Assembly (NCBI GenBank): GCA_964537715.1
Contig: CAZIAH010000006.1
Location: forward strand, 1-64,000
Length of the DNA: 64,000 nt
Direction: 5' to 3'
Source of the DNA: CAZTZL01 sp964537715
GTDB lineage: Bacteria > Zhuqueibacterota > QNDG01 > DSAB01
The translations under genes and the position numbers were made by a program. Positions 16,801 to 25,354 of this stretch are shown here, piece by piece. Below the pieces are notes generated by a model that was not told the origin of the DNA, made no database searches, and saw only the letters and a program-made list of their open reading frames with translations. The number at the start of each line of letters is the position of its first letter. The first letter of the stretch is position 1.

Positions 16801-19099
16801 CCAACTCTTCAAACGATGCATATCCAAGCATTTGAATCAGTGCGGAGTTACACATCACAATTTGGCCGTCAGGTGTCGTACGGTACATACCGATCGTCAT
16901 ATTCTCGTAGATGTTGCGGAAACGTTCTTCACTTTCTTTTAATGTTTCTTCAGCCCGTTTGCGCTCGGTGATGTCGATAAAAGACGCCATGATACATAGT
17001 GGTATTCCCTCGTGGGACTTTACAATGTTCGCAGACATCTGGACGTAAAACAACGTGCCGTCTTTTTTCCTTGCCATTTCTTCGCCAACGAATTCCTTGC
17101 TTGATTGTACGGCGAGAATGGCATCGTCTACAATTTTCGAGGATTCTGCAAATTCGTAAGCATGCTTGCCGATCAATTCCTTCGCGTTGCTATACCCCCA
17201 CATTTTAACGTAAGCGTTGTTCACATAAATGATTTTTCCCTGAAGATCCGAGAGTACTATTGCACTAACGGAAGACTCCACAGCAAAATCTTTGATCAGG
17301 AGTTGATCTTCCACCTTCTTACGGTCGGTAATATTGTTGGTAATACCAATCATCCCGATAATTGAACCGTCTTTATCGCGCAAAGGTACTTTGGATACCA
17401 AAAGCCATATTTTTTCCCCGTTCGCCCGAACACCGAATTCGACATTGTTTATGATTGAATGACCATCCCTGATCACTTTTTGGTCTTCGATAAAAAATTG
17501 CTCTGCCAGTTCTTTTGGAAAAATCTCAAAGTCAGTTTTATCGAGAATATCGATATCCGGGTTCATCCCGAGGTATTTCAAATGCTCCCGCACCGTAGCG
17601 GTGTGTGTGGGATTGGAGATGATTTTTCTATAGTCCTTATCTTTTACAAAAATACCGCTTGGTAAATTATCAATGAGAGTTTTCAACAGGGTGCGTTCCT
17701 CGAGTATCATATCTTCGGCCAGTTTGCGTACTGTAATGTCCGACGACAATCCTAGAACTCCCGTAACCTCGCCATTTTTATCAATGATCGGCGATAAGCG
17801 GACATCGAGCCATATCTCTCCGGATGGAAATTTTTGATTCTCTTCTCGGAAGATAGGTTTTTTGGTGGTAAATACCTTCTTAATGAATTTGAGATTTTGC
17901 TGCGCATGGTCTTTCGGGAAGATTTCCGAGAGGTGCTTGCCGACCAGTTCTTGAGATTTTGTTTTAAACATTAATGCTGCGGCGCCGTTTACATAAGTCA
18001 CTCTTCCGTCTTTGCCGACGACATAAATCATTTCCGAGGACGACTCGGCCAGAAGGCGATATTTTTCTTCGCTTTCGCGCAAAACCTCCTCTGTTCGAGT
18101 GCGTTCGGCGATGTCTTTTTCCAACTGATTTTTTTGGTTAAAAAATTCACCGATCATGACGGCCAGGTTGCCGAACTCATTTTTCTGCTTTGCCAATCTC
18201 TTGATTAAATCCGGATTGTTTTTGGCTAGGCTTCTTGACAGTAAATTTAACGGCCGGTTGATCAATCGAAAGAGAACAAATGATAAAAATATCAAGACGA
18301 CAATCAAATAGGCGATACTGATCAGATACTGGATGTTTGACTGTTCATTTAAGCTTTTCGCAATATTTATTTCACTTGTGGAAATAACATTGGCAATGTG
18401 TGTGTCGTCCCATCCTTTCAGAGGGATTGTATTGGTTATAATGAAATTTTTTAAATCCTCTTTTGGGGCAACCGGCTGTTCTTTTCCAGGGGGTGTCAAC
18501 CTAATATCCATTCCCAACAATCCTGATACTTCTTTTTGATACGTTTTTGTCCACAAGCGTCCGACAAAAAAATATCCCTGCGGAGGTGTTTTCCTGTCTT
18601 GATCGAAAGTGGGGTGGATCGAAGCGCCGTTAATTTCCATCAATCCGGGATCGGTGAACAGGAAAAAATGACAGAAAGGGCCTTTGGATACGATTTTTTC
18701 AAGAACGTCTTTGGACAACGGCAATTTTTCCAAATTGTTGACGCCTATCCTGTTTGTTGAATAAGTGACCGATAAATCCGTTCTGTAAACCCAGGCGATG
18801 TCGATATTGAAAGTCGGAATCGAAGCATCAATGTTTTCCTCGGCCCAGAGTTTATTACCACTCTTGACAAAGCGGACCATTTCGTCCCAGTACGTGTAAT
18901 CATAAACAAAATTTTCCAGGCTCTTGGATTTGAATTCAATGATTTTGTCGAACAATGCTTTCTTTTCGTTACTTTCATTTGACATCAATAAGGCAATTTT
19001 TTCCTGGTCGGCCTTTTCCAATAAATGCAGTCCGGCAATCATCGCCAATGCAATCACGGACATTGATAGGATGACCAAATTTTGTATTCTATGAAACAT
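13847..19099 (-). CDS. Giant membrane sensor histidine kinase: CHASE4, eight PAS, GAF, HisKA_2, HATPase
   Basis: A 1750-residue sensor kinase. A transmembrane helix (about 10-27) is followed by a periplasmic CHASE4-like domain (about 35-245; FVYDYTYWDEMVRFV), a second helix (about 258-280) and a HAMP-like linker. Eight PAS/PAC units (about 340-1340) mostly open with ESEEKYR or ESEERYR and close with a DITxRK-type coiled linker. A GAF domain (about 1345-1520) precedes a HisKA_2-type dimerisation region with H1553 in LLRELYHRTKNNMQVI and a full ATP-binding domain (N box NELISNIIKHA, G1 DNGVGFP). There is no receiver domain. PAS 1 and PAS 5 are strongly alike, even in DNA (17700-18080 against 16160-16560). 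The porin-like gene upstream ends 2 nt before this start. Ligand and partner regulator are unknown. Confidence 0.9.
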   Translation of the reverse strand: MFHRIQNLVILSMSVIALAMIAGLHLLEKADQEKIALLMSNESNEKKALFDKIIEFKSKSLENFVYDYTYWDEMVRFVKSGNKLWAEENIDASIPTFNIDIAWVYRTDLSVTYSTNRIGVNNLEKLPLSKDVLEKIVSKGPFCHFFLFTDPGLMEINGASIHPTFDQDRKTPPQGYFFVGRLWTKTYQKEVSGLLGMDIRLTPPGKEQPVAPKEDLKNFIITNTIPLKGWDDTHIANVISTSEINIAKSLNEQSNIQYLISIAYLIVVLIFLSFVLFRLINRPLNLLSRSLAKNNPDLIKRLAKQKNEFGNLAVMIGEFFNQKNQLEKDIAERTRTEEVLRESEEKYRLLAESSSEMIYVVGKDGRVTYVNGAAALMFKTKSQELVGKHLSEIFPKDHAQQNLKFIKKVFTTKKPIFREENQKFPSGEIWLDVRLSPIIDKNGEVTGVLGLSSDITVRKLAEDMILEERTLLKTLIDNLPSGIFVKDKDYRKIISNPTHTATVREHLKYLGMNPDIDILDKTDFEIFPKELAEQFFIEDQKVIRDGHSIINNVEFGVRANGEKIWLLVSKVPLRDKDGSIIGMIGITNNITDRKKVEDQLLIKDFAVESSVSAIVLSDLQGKIIYVNNAYVKMWGYSNAKELIGKHAYEFAESSKIVDDAILAVQSSKEFVGEEMARKKDGTLFYVQMSANIVKSHEGIPLCIMASFIDITERKRAEETLKESEERFRNIYENMTIGMYRTTPDGQIVMCNSALIQMLGYASFEELAQRNLEKEGYEPKYDRKMFRQKIEKDGKIHGLESAWMKKDGSFIYVSESARVIRDEAGKVLYYEGTVEDISDRKQAEQALIESEEKYRLLAESSPEMIYVVGRDGRVTYVNGVAASQLRADPHELIGKHLSEIFPKDQAQRNLESIQNVFATKKPVSHEVLQKFSTGEIWLDVRLSPVIDNNGEVVGILGLSFDITDRKQAEEELHISEERMRDIIFSVGEWVWEVDENGKYTYSSQKGQDFLGYALEDVIGKTPFDFMPQEEAKRVKTIFSEIVLNKTPIRDLENWNIRKDGKKICLLTNGVPVFDKDGNLRGYRGVDKDITGRKRTEKILIESEERYRTLIDNSNDLIQSVAPDGHLLFVNPNWRHVLGYSEEEISNLNLFDIIHPDYQEHCYPLLERISRGEDIPHIEVTFVAKEGRPVFLEGSATPRLMDGKVIATQSFFHDVTERKRAEEALRESEKNYRELIDGMNETVWVIDFQGNLIDVNKTATEILGYSKEELLTIGLCGIDTSLKKKDIRALAKSMPVDKLQIFETSHTTKDGRTFPVEVYSSLVTYQGKQAILSIARDITERKEVDKALRSINERLRVLHQISETVHESLEPDVIFKRITDAVVKSMGFSTALVLTLDEKEENFKVRSLTSSKSYLSGINKILRFPLMKLVVPASEIIEGIKNAASTSDMIITNHLSEIVHPPLNKSVCNALQKLGDSKSYILIPLILEDKLIGGMIVSSTLEQVPKTDIDMLSTFASTVVQAITNADLLAKTNRAKEQTQQNLKEKEILLRELYHRTKNNMQVISAMLRLKARSEKEQKISEVFKEIENKILSMALVHQKLYESKDLSHLNLKEYFSSLLPIFQKGYGESMNRISIQTDMEDLNVLIDTATPLGLVFNELISNIIKHAFPGKTKGKIRIGLHLNTKKEIVLEISDNGVGFPKGFDSKKDIHLGLETVIDLIEYQLGGKIYFKSQNGLHCRIVIKEDRYKPRV

Positions 19100-19101
19100 C
19101 G

Positions 19102-19860
19102 CTATAACTCGATTCCAATCACCAGGCCGAACAGGTGTGAATGGTTATTCAGAACTTCATACAAATCTTTATCTATTATTTTATTCAGTTGAAGATGCGG
19201 CTGTATATAAAAACAGCTTGTCGGATAATAAGTAGAAGATAGTTTTGCACTGATGATATTCAATGTTGTTTTTGAAATCCCGATATAGGTTTCATTAAAT
19301 TTTTTTGATGCCCAACCTGTGTTTAACGATAAAGTCAAATTGAACTTTTCTGTGAATATTTCTTCAAATTCCATGCCATTGTCGATAAAAAATGCACCCG
19401 GATACTTCATGATATCTGCTGTCAAATTTGTAACCCATTTTAATTCACCGACAGGAACTCCGATACCGACATAAAATTCACCCGTTGAAGGAGAATCGGA
19501 TTGGTGCGGATAGTGGTAGATCATGATGGAATTTTCAACATCACAGTTTAGAAAAGAATATTGATATGAGAGACTCAAATCGATCTCATTCGGTCTAATC
19601 AAATGAGAGTTGCTGTAAGCAGGAATGTTGTTCCATACAGAAAAAGTGACGTTTCGATACGAAATCCAAATGTTTGGCTGGATGACGAATCCCTTATCAT
19701 AGGTGATTCCCCGCCACAGATATTTATCGTTTAAATCTGTTTCTATTCCCCAGTAAATTTTGGAGTCTTCTGCGTTTGTCGAATCAGGCACCGGATTGCC
19801 TGATGCGATCCGGTTTAGGATTAAAAGAAAAATGAAGATATTTAAAACATAAATTTTCAT
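19102..19860 (-). CDS. Outer-membrane beta-barrel protein (TorF-family putative porin type)
   Basis: A 252-residue exported protein with signal peptide MKIYVLNIFIFLLILNRIASG. The mature part opens with DSKIYWGIETDLNDKYLWRGITYDKGFVIQPN. The 'YLWRG' strand followed by alternating hydrophobic strands (SYRNVTFSVWNNI, EIDLSLSYQYSF) and an aromatic-rich end GLVIGIEL are typical of the small 'bacterial TorF-like porin' group. It is transcribed ahead of the giant kinase with a 2-nt gap, so both are surely in one operon. Such a pairing suggests a transport or stimulus link between the barrel and the CHASE4 sensor, but this is inference. Confidence 0.75.
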   Translation of the reverse strand: MKIYVLNIFIFLLILNRIASGNPVPDSTNAEDSKIYWGIETDLNDKYLWRGITYDKGFVIQPNIWISYRNVTFSVWNNIPAYSNSHLIRPNEIDLSLSYQYSFLNCDVENSIMIYHYPHQSDSPSTGEFYVGIGVPVGELKWVTNLTADIMKYPGAFFIDNGMEFEEIFTEKFNLTLSLNTGWASKKFNETYIGISKTTLNIISAKLSSTYYPTSCFYIQPHLQLNKIIDKDLYEVLNNHSHLFGLVIGIEL

Positions 19861-19937
19861 GATAATTTTATTTTAGGATTTTTTCATATCTGTTTCAATC
19901 GTTTTTCGGCAACATTGGTTTTCCTTTCCATTATTAG

Positions 19938-19980
19938 TAAATAAGAAATCCCCGCCGGAGAATAATGGCCGGCGGGGATT
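19938..19980 (-). terminator. Terminator of the hybrid kinase gene
   Basis: Perfect 12-bp stem AATCCCCGCCGG (19947-19958) / CCGGCGGGGATT (19969-19980) with a 10-nt loop, followed on the minus strand by TTCTTATTT. It lies just beyond the stop codon of the kinase gene at 20002. Confidence 0.85.
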
Positions 19981-20001
19981 GTGAGGTGGTAATCGGTAAA
20001 A

Positions 20002-22461
20002 CTAATCAAGTGCCTGCCTCAGAGTTTTTAATATTTCACTGGCGAGGAAAGGTTTTTGGAGGAGTCCTGCCACGCCCTGTTTTCGAAGTTTGGCTTCTTT
20101 ACCATTCAATAAGGAACCCGTGGACAGAAGTACTTTTGCATTCGGATTGATTTTTCTGATTTCCATGAAAGTTTTGATGCCGTCGAGTTTGGGCATAATA
20201 ATATCAAGTATCAATGCGTCGATATGCTCTCCTTTTTCCCGGTACATTTCGAGCGCTTTTTCACCGTCGTTGGCCACAAGCACCTTGTAACCGAATTTTT
20301 CCAGCATCCGTTTGCCCATATTCCGAATCAGTTCTTCGTCATCGACCAAGAGGATGGTTTCCGAACCTTTCGGCAGTGTTGCTCTTTCTGGAATGATGGT
20401 TCTTTCTTCAACGTGGGTGTTACTTGCGGGAAGGTAGATACTGAAGGTGGTTCCTTCGCCGGGTGTGCTTTCGACATGAATTCCGCCATTGTGGTTTTTC
20501 ACGATCTCGTATGCAATGGCCAGTCCCAAACCGCTTCCGTACTTTTTGCTCTTGGTGGTAAAGAACGGTTCAAATATTTTATCCATGGTATCGCGAGGGA
20601 TTCCTATTCCTGTATCCCTGATTTTGACAAGAATGTAAGTTCCGGGATTGATTTTGAGATGAAGTTCATTAAATGCTTTGTCCACGATGACATTTTCGGT
20701 TTCAATGATCAAATCTCCACCGGCGGGCATGGCATCCCGGGCATTGATGCAGATGTTCATCAAAGTTTGTTGAATTCGACTGGCATTGACCTCGATAGGC
20801 GTGATATCCGGGAAAAGATTAAGTTTGATTTGTATGGATTTATCGATCGTTCGGGAAATGATGTGAATGACTTCAGAAATAATTTCGTTAATCGAAACGG
20901 TCTTGACCTGATGTTTGTCTTTCCGGGAAAAAGAGAGCACGTCGGCAGTAAGTTCTGCCGCCTTTTTTGAAGCCGTAAAAATGGTTTCGACATCCTGATA
21001 ATATTTGTTTCTCCTGGACATTTCTCCCATGATCAGTGAAGCGCAGCCCATAATGCCGCCCAACAAATTATTGAAATCGTGAATAATCCCGCCTGTCAAA
21101 CTGCCGATAGTAATCATTTTTTGGGCCTGGATGAGTTCTTCCTTTTGTTTCCTTTTTTCCGAAATATCCTGAAGCGTTCCTTCATATCCGGTAATTTGTC
21201 CTTTGTTGTCATTGGCAGCTTCAATGCTGATCAAAGCAGGAAGGACTTTTTTATCCGTGTTTTTCAGCAATATCTCCAGGTTGATAAAAAAACCGCATTT
21301 TCTGATCAGCTGTTTAAACGTTTTTTTGCCGTTTGAATTGAGTTGAATATGGTTGAACAGATTGGCTCTTAAGGCCTGCTTTCTTGTGGTGAATCCCAGC
21401 AATTCCTGAAAAGCGGGATTGCAGTCGATGAGCCCTCCATCTTTTTTGCAGAAGAAAATCGGGATGTTTACTTTACTGAAAAGTCGTTTGTACTTTTTCA
21501 GGTTATTGGATTGTGGAATCAGCCGGTTATTCAAAAGCAGTGAGCCAAGATAGGTTGTGAATATGGAGATCGTATCAAGATCATTCTGATGATAGCCCGG
21601 TTTTTGGTTCGTTCGTAATTCGAGGAGACCCAGAACTTGATTTCCAATTTTGAACGGCGCAGTCAAATGGAATTGGGTGCCTTTAAGCGTGTCGATGGAC
21701 TCGCATCTGGAACCACCTCTGACTATAACCTCAAGAAGAGGTTCGCTGTTTCCCATTGCTTTTTTAGGGCTGCCCATGGAAGTGGATTTTTTAGCTTCTC
21801 TGGTTTCCTTGACAGACAGTCCGCAACCGGTTTCATACCGCAAAGTATCTGTTTCATGGTCGTATAAAAAAACAAGTGCACTGTCGAAATGAACGGCTTT
21901 TTTTAGTTGTTTGAAAATCATTGGCCATCGTATCGGATATTCGCTGTTCGTGTGCAATTCCTTCATCAGATTAAATAGGTCGATGTGATCCGGGGAGGTG
22001 CTTGGAGTTATTTTTTGGCTGCATTCTTCTTTTTGAATATGGATGTCAGGGACTGTATTAGATTCCTTTTTAATTGGACTCGAATGCCCGTTGTCAAATA
22101 TCAGATAGAGATAATGGAAAGATCGATCCACAGGAAAAGGGATCCGGCAAAGATTAACTGGAAACACACTGCCCGATTTGTGTTTTAAACAGCTTTGGAA
22201 GGTTATTTTATCGTCAATGGAAACCTGTTTTAATTGGGAAGATACGGCCTTAGACCATTTGGATGGGAAGAAAGAAAAAAAATGTTTCCCCAAAAGCGTA
22301 TCCGGGGAATAGCCGACCATTTTTACAAATGAGGAAGCGACATATTTCAACCTGTAGTTGTCGTCCGTAATACAAAGACAGTCAGGTAATGTTTCAACGG
22401 CAGCGGATTGTTGTTTAGTCGACATGAAACGATCCAGTGTTTTTGGGATGACGAGAGTCAA
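20002..22461 (-). CDS. Hybrid sensor histidine kinase: PAS, GAF, PAS, HisKA, HATPase, receiver
   Basis: An 819-residue cytoplasmic two-component sensor. PAS (about 15-130; DCLCITDDNYRLKYVASSFVKMVGYS), GAF (about 165-320), PAS (about 325-440), then HisKA with H461 in GGIIHDFNNLLGG, an ATP-binding domain (N box MNICINARDAM, G1 DTGIGIP, G2 GSGLGLA) and a C-terminal receiver with phospho-acceptor D753 in LILDIIMPKLDG and K803 in QKPF. No membrane helix is seen, so the signal is internal. The start is uncertain: 22461 is a TTG without a good ribosome site, an ATG lies 12 codons further in, and an AAGGAG stands 9 nt before an in-frame ATT upstream. No separate response regulator is adjacent. Confidence 0.92.
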   Translation of the reverse strand: MTLVIPKTLDRFMSTKQQSAAVETLPDCLCITDDNYRLKYVASSFVKMVGYSPDTLLGKHFFSFFPSKWSKAVSSQLKQVSIDDKITFQSCLKHKSGSVFPVNLCRIPFPVDRSFHYLYLIFDNGHSSPIKKESNTVPDIHIQKEECSQKITPSTSPDHIDLFNLMKELHTNSEYPIRWPMIFKQLKKAVHFDSALVFLYDHETDTLRYETGCGLSVKETREAKKSTSMGSPKKAMGNSEPLLEVIVRGGSRCESIDTLKGTQFHLTAPFKIGNQVLGLLELRTNQKPGYHQNDLDTISIFTTYLGSLLLNNRLIPQSNNLKKYKRLFSKVNIPIFFCKKDGGLIDCNPAFQELLGFTTRKQALRANLFNHIQLNSNGKKTFKQLIRKCGFFINLEILLKNTDKKVLPALISIEAANDNKGQITGYEGTLQDISEKRKQKEELIQAQKMITIGSLTGGIIHDFNNLLGGIMGCASLIMGEMSRRNKYYQDVETIFTASKKAAELTADVLSFSRKDKHQVKTVSINEIISEVIHIISRTIDKSIQIKLNLFPDITPIEVNASRIQQTLMNICINARDAMPAGGDLIIETENVIVDKAFNELHLKINPGTYILVKIRDTGIGIPRDTMDKIFEPFFTTKSKKYGSGLGLAIAYEIVKNHNGGIHVESTPGEGTTFSIYLPASNTHVEERTIIPERATLPKGSETILLVDDEELIRNMGKRMLEKFGYKVLVANDGEKALEMYREKGEHIDALILDIIMPKLDGIKTFMEIRKINPNAKVLLSTGSLLNGKEAKLRKQGVAGLLQKPFLASEILKTLRQALD

Positions 22462-22946
22462 ATTCTTGATAGGAATGGGTTGTTTCTCCTTATGTATAGT
22501 TATAGTTGCGTATACTTGTTCTTCCTCTCAAATTGAAAATGATATTCAATTCGAAATATTCCGGGTTCTTCCAATTTTAAAATTCATATCTGTCGAATGT
22601 AACCTTTTCTCTCAAACAGGATTACACTAACATATTATTTTTCAGACACATATGTTACATTAATTTAACATCGTCAAACGATTTAATTCTCCATTGGATT
22701 ACAGCGTTCGCGGAATATTTATAGTCAAATGTTGGTGTGCAAAAACTGTACCTCAGTTGAGGTAAATAAGTCGAGGGAATCGATTTTTATTTTGCATTGT
22801 CCAATCAAAAAGAGCTTGTATTTTTATATTTTTTATCGTAACATCTTCATAGCCAATAAAGTGATTATGGAAACCACGAGAATTTCAAGACGTAAAATAA
22901 AAGAGGATTTGTATAACCCATTTAACCTCGAAAGGGGGCGATGGAA
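22462..22946. other. Divergent intergenic region with a possible short upstream frame
   Basis: 485 nt between the minus-strand kinase and the plus-strand lipoprotein, so it should hold two promoters. I see the inverted repeat TACCTCA/TGAGGTA at about 22750-22765. I also see a 27-codon frame starting ATG at 22868 (METTRISRRKIKEDLYNPFN...) whose TGA overlaps the lipoprotein ATG as ATGA. The short frame may be a coupling leader or chance. I cannot place the promoters with confidence. Confidence 0.4.
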
Positions 22947-23879
22947 ATGAAACGGACTTTAATATTGTTTATTGTTCTCGCAACGGGGGTGGTTTTATTT
23001 CTTTCCGGATGCTATACGGTCGTTGTCATTCCAAAAACAGAGGCGCGCTACGTAGATGCCGATGAAAATGATTATGAAGGGGATCTTTACGAGGAAGAAG
23101 TCATTGAAGGTGAGGAAGGGGATTCTACAGTCATTCATAAACACTACTATTATGGTGATCTTTATCCTCAGGACGTCTACTTCGATCCCTATTGGACATC
23201 TCCTTATTGGTGGCACTATCCTTCTTATTGGCGGTTCCAGTGGTGTTATTATGACCCGTGGTGGGGTGATCCCTGGTATTGCGGTTTCTATTACAATTCC
23301 TGGTACAGACCCTATTATGGCTGGTATTATTATGATCCCTACTGGACCTACTGGGATGGCTATTATACTTATCAGACACAGAAGAAACGCCCATTTGAAC
23401 GGAACGATGATATCAGCCGGATCAGAAAGAACTTTGCCTCATCCATGACAGGAAGCCGAATTGTAAACAGTTCGGATTATGTGGGAAGAAGTACCGTTAC
23501 TGATGTGGACCGCGGAATCAGAAAGACTTCTTCCGATATACACACTGGAAAGGGTGCTGAATCGGGTTCTTCGTCTTCGGGTTATCGGATCAGAAAAACC
23601 GGGAACAATTCGGGAAGTTCAGTCGCAAAAAGCAAGGGGACGGGTTCATCGAGCAGTCAGCGTATTCGCAAAAAAAGCACTTCTTCTTCGAAATCGCGAA
23701 ATAGCCGCTCGTCCTCTTCATCTTCGTCCAGTTCGAGTACCCGCGTACGAAAAAGCAGTTCAAGTTCTTCGTCAAGTAGGAGTAGTGGTTCGTCAAACAG
23801 CAGCTCTTCCAGTTCAGGTCGTTCGAGTTCAAGCAGCAGTAGCAGTTCAAGCAGTAAAAATCGTCGAACTCGGAAATAA
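22947..23879 (+). CDS. Lipoprotein with Tyr/Trp-rich middle and long Ser/Arg low-complexity tail
   Basis: A 310-residue predicted lipoprotein with signal peptide MKRTLILFIVLATGVVLFLSGC and lipobox LSGC. An acidic stretch (about 35-60) is followed by a very Tyr/Trp/Pro-rich segment (about 65-145; PYWTSPYWWHYPSYWR, YYGWYYYDPYWTYW). A linker holds RIRK motifs, and residues 190-310 are almost only Ser with regularly spaced RIRK or RVRK motifs. I chose the ATG at 22947: GAAAGGGGG lies 8 nt before it, too close for the ATG at 22941. Short related proteins with a YW-rich middle occur in FCB genomes, but I know no function. The Ser/Arg tail should be disordered and basic; binding to cell wall, polysaccharide or nucleic acid are options. 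Confidence 0.8.
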   Translation: MKRTLILFIVLATGVVLFLSGCYTVVVIPKTEARYVDADENDYEGDLYEEEVIEGEEGDSTVIHKHYYYGDLYPQDVYFDPYWTSPYWWHYPSYWRFQWCYYDPWWGDPWYCGFYYNSWYRPYYGWYYYDPYWTYWDGYYTYQTQKKRPFERNDDISRIRKNFASSMTGSRIVNSSDYVGRSTVTDVDRGIRKTSSDIHTGKGAESGSSSSGYRIRKTGNNSGSSVAKSKGTGSSSSQRIRKKSTSSSKSRNSRSSSSSSSSSSTRVRKSSSSSSSSRSSGSSNSSSSSSGRSSSSSSSSSSSKNRRTRK

Positions 23880-23902
23880 TTTTTTTTAATCCGGAGGGCT
23901 CC

Positions 23903-25180
23903 ATGAAGCGCAAAACGATTTTTTATAGTTTTCTGTTGTCCATATCAATGATTTCGATTCTCTCGGCGCAGGATGTTCCTTTTCTCTGGGGACATTCCTG
24001 GGCAGTCGGTGCACGTGCGCTTGGTTTGGGAGGTGCTTATACAGGTGTCGCGGACGATTACTCTGCCCTCTATTACAATCCCGCCGGACTGGGGCAAATC
24101 CAGAGATCCCAATTTTTTGGAACACTGGGTCATTTGAATACAGATGATCAGGTGACTCTTTCGGGAACAAATTACTCGGAATCTTCAAGTTATACTAAAC
24201 TCAATTCTTTGGGGCTGGTGATTCCTGTTCCGACTTCCAGAGGCAGTCTTGTGTTTGCAGCGGGTTATCACAATGTGCGGCAATTTGACAATGCGCTTGT
24301 CTTTTCCTATTTTCTCTCCACGCCCGGAGATTCCGTGACTCAGGAATACAGCTGGCTTGAAGAGGGAGGGTTGCACAATGTTTCCCTGGGTTTTTCCGTG
24401 GAGATGGCCCCGGATCTTTTCTTAGGCGGCTCGATCAATTTCTGGGGAGGGAAGGACGATTACACACATCAATTTAAGGAACTCGATGAACCCTATGATA
24501 TCTGGACATTTTCCGATACCACCTCCACAGATCAAATCGTGACTGAATTCAGCGGGATCAATCTCAATATAAGTCTTCTGTATCGGTATCAAGACCGGTT
24601 TCGTTTTGGCGGAACAATCGTGACTCCATTGACACTGAAAAGCGATGAGGATTGGAATTATCGTGATGTCATGAATTGGGATAACGGTGCATCGACCACA
24701 TATTTCGATAATGGCAAATTTGTTTACAAAATTCAATCGCCCTGGATGTTTCGTTTTGGCAGTGCCGTCACTGTCGGTCCCGCCATGATTTCCGGAGACA
24801 TCGAACTGATTGATTACGGCCAGGTCAAGTATAAAACAGAACCTCCAAGTGATAGCCAGACCATTTCTGATGCCAATCTGGAGATAAAACAAAATTTACA
24901 AAATATCATCAACTATCGTCTTGGCGGCGAATTCGAGATCCCCGGAACCGGAGTGTCACTTCGTGGCGGTTATGCGGTTTATCCCTCTCCTTTCAAGGAT
25001 GCTCCTTCGAGTTGGGACAGAAAAGTCTATTCGCTGGGTTGTGGTTTCACTGCTTCCGAACAATTTGAATTCAACATCGGTTATGCCTTTTCAAGTTGGG
25101 ACGGTGCGGTCGGCGAAGGTGTTTCAGCAGAAAAAATTGAAGTGAAAAAAATTCTCGCTACTTTCTTATATCGAATGTAG
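23903..25180 (+). CDS. PorV/FadL-like outer-membrane beta-barrel protein
   Basis: A 425-residue outer-membrane barrel. Signal peptide MKRKTIFYSFLLSISMISILSAQ, then the hallmark WAVGARALGLGGAYTGVADDYSALYYNPAGLGQI (about 30-65), which defines the N-terminal plug region in FadL/OmpP1 and PorV/PorQ proteins. The rest is a run of amphipathic strands and ends with KKILATFLYRM, an aromatic-ended last strand. PorV shuttles type IX-secreted proteins to the attachment complex, and this window is full of sorting-domain cargo, which makes a PorV-like role attractive; a fatty-acid channel is the alternative. GGAGG precedes the start by 7 nt. The Ser/Arg lipoprotein gene ends 23 nt upstream, so the two form an operon. 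A terminator follows. Confidence 0.8.
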   Translation: MKRKTIFYSFLLSISMISILSAQDVPFLWGHSWAVGARALGLGGAYTGVADDYSALYYNPAGLGQIQRSQFFGTLGHLNTDDQVTLSGTNYSESSSYTKLNSLGLVIPVPTSRGSLVFAAGYHNVRQFDNALVFSYFLSTPGDSVTQEYSWLEEGGLHNVSLGFSVEMAPDLFLGGSINFWGGKDDYTHQFKELDEPYDIWTFSDTTSTDQIVTEFSGINLNISLLYRYQDRFRFGGTIVTPLTLKSDEDWNYRDVMNWDNGASTTYFDNGKFVYKIQSPWMFRFGSAVTVGPAMISGDIELIDYGQVKYKTEPPSDSQTISDANLEIKQNLQNIINYRLGGEFEIPGTGVSLRGGYAVYPSPFKDAPSSWDRKVYSLGCGFTASEQFEFNIGYAFSSWDGAVGEGVSAEKIEVKKILATFLYRM

Positions 25181-25201
25181 TATCTTTCTTTTAGGGGATG
25201 C

Positions 25202-25233
25202 AAGCTCGTTACTTGATGTGACGGGCTTTTTAT
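25202..25233 (+). terminator. Terminator after the PorV/FadL-like gene
   Basis: AAGCTCGT/ACGGGCTT stem with one wobble pair (25202-25228) and a T-rich tail TTTTTATTT. It lies 20 nt after the stop codon. Confidence 0.65.
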
Positions 25234-25262
25234 TTATTAAAACTAACTATACGGAAATTTTC

Positions 25263-25291
25263 TTGACATTTAGATATTTTTCACTTATTTT
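25263..25291 (+). promoter_or_regulatory. Promoter of the barrel-argR unit
   Basis: TTGACA at 25263-25268, a 17-nt spacer, and TATTTT at 25286-25291. It lies 64 nt before the next start codon and right after the preceding terminator. Confidence 0.65.
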
Positions 25292-25354
25292 GATATTCGG
25301 ACATATAAGACTTTCGATTTAAATGTTGTTTTCTACCTTTTGAGAGATTTTCTG

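Noticed and set aside
20224..20970. 248-codon plus-strand frame opposite the hybrid kinase
   Set aside because: Antisense to conserved HATPase and receiver motifs; no start context or homology sign.
23690..23879. Repetitive Ser/Arg codons looking like a short-repeat array
   Set aside because: The spacing is irregular and the frame is kept within the lipoprotein gene; not a CRISPR or microsatellite array.
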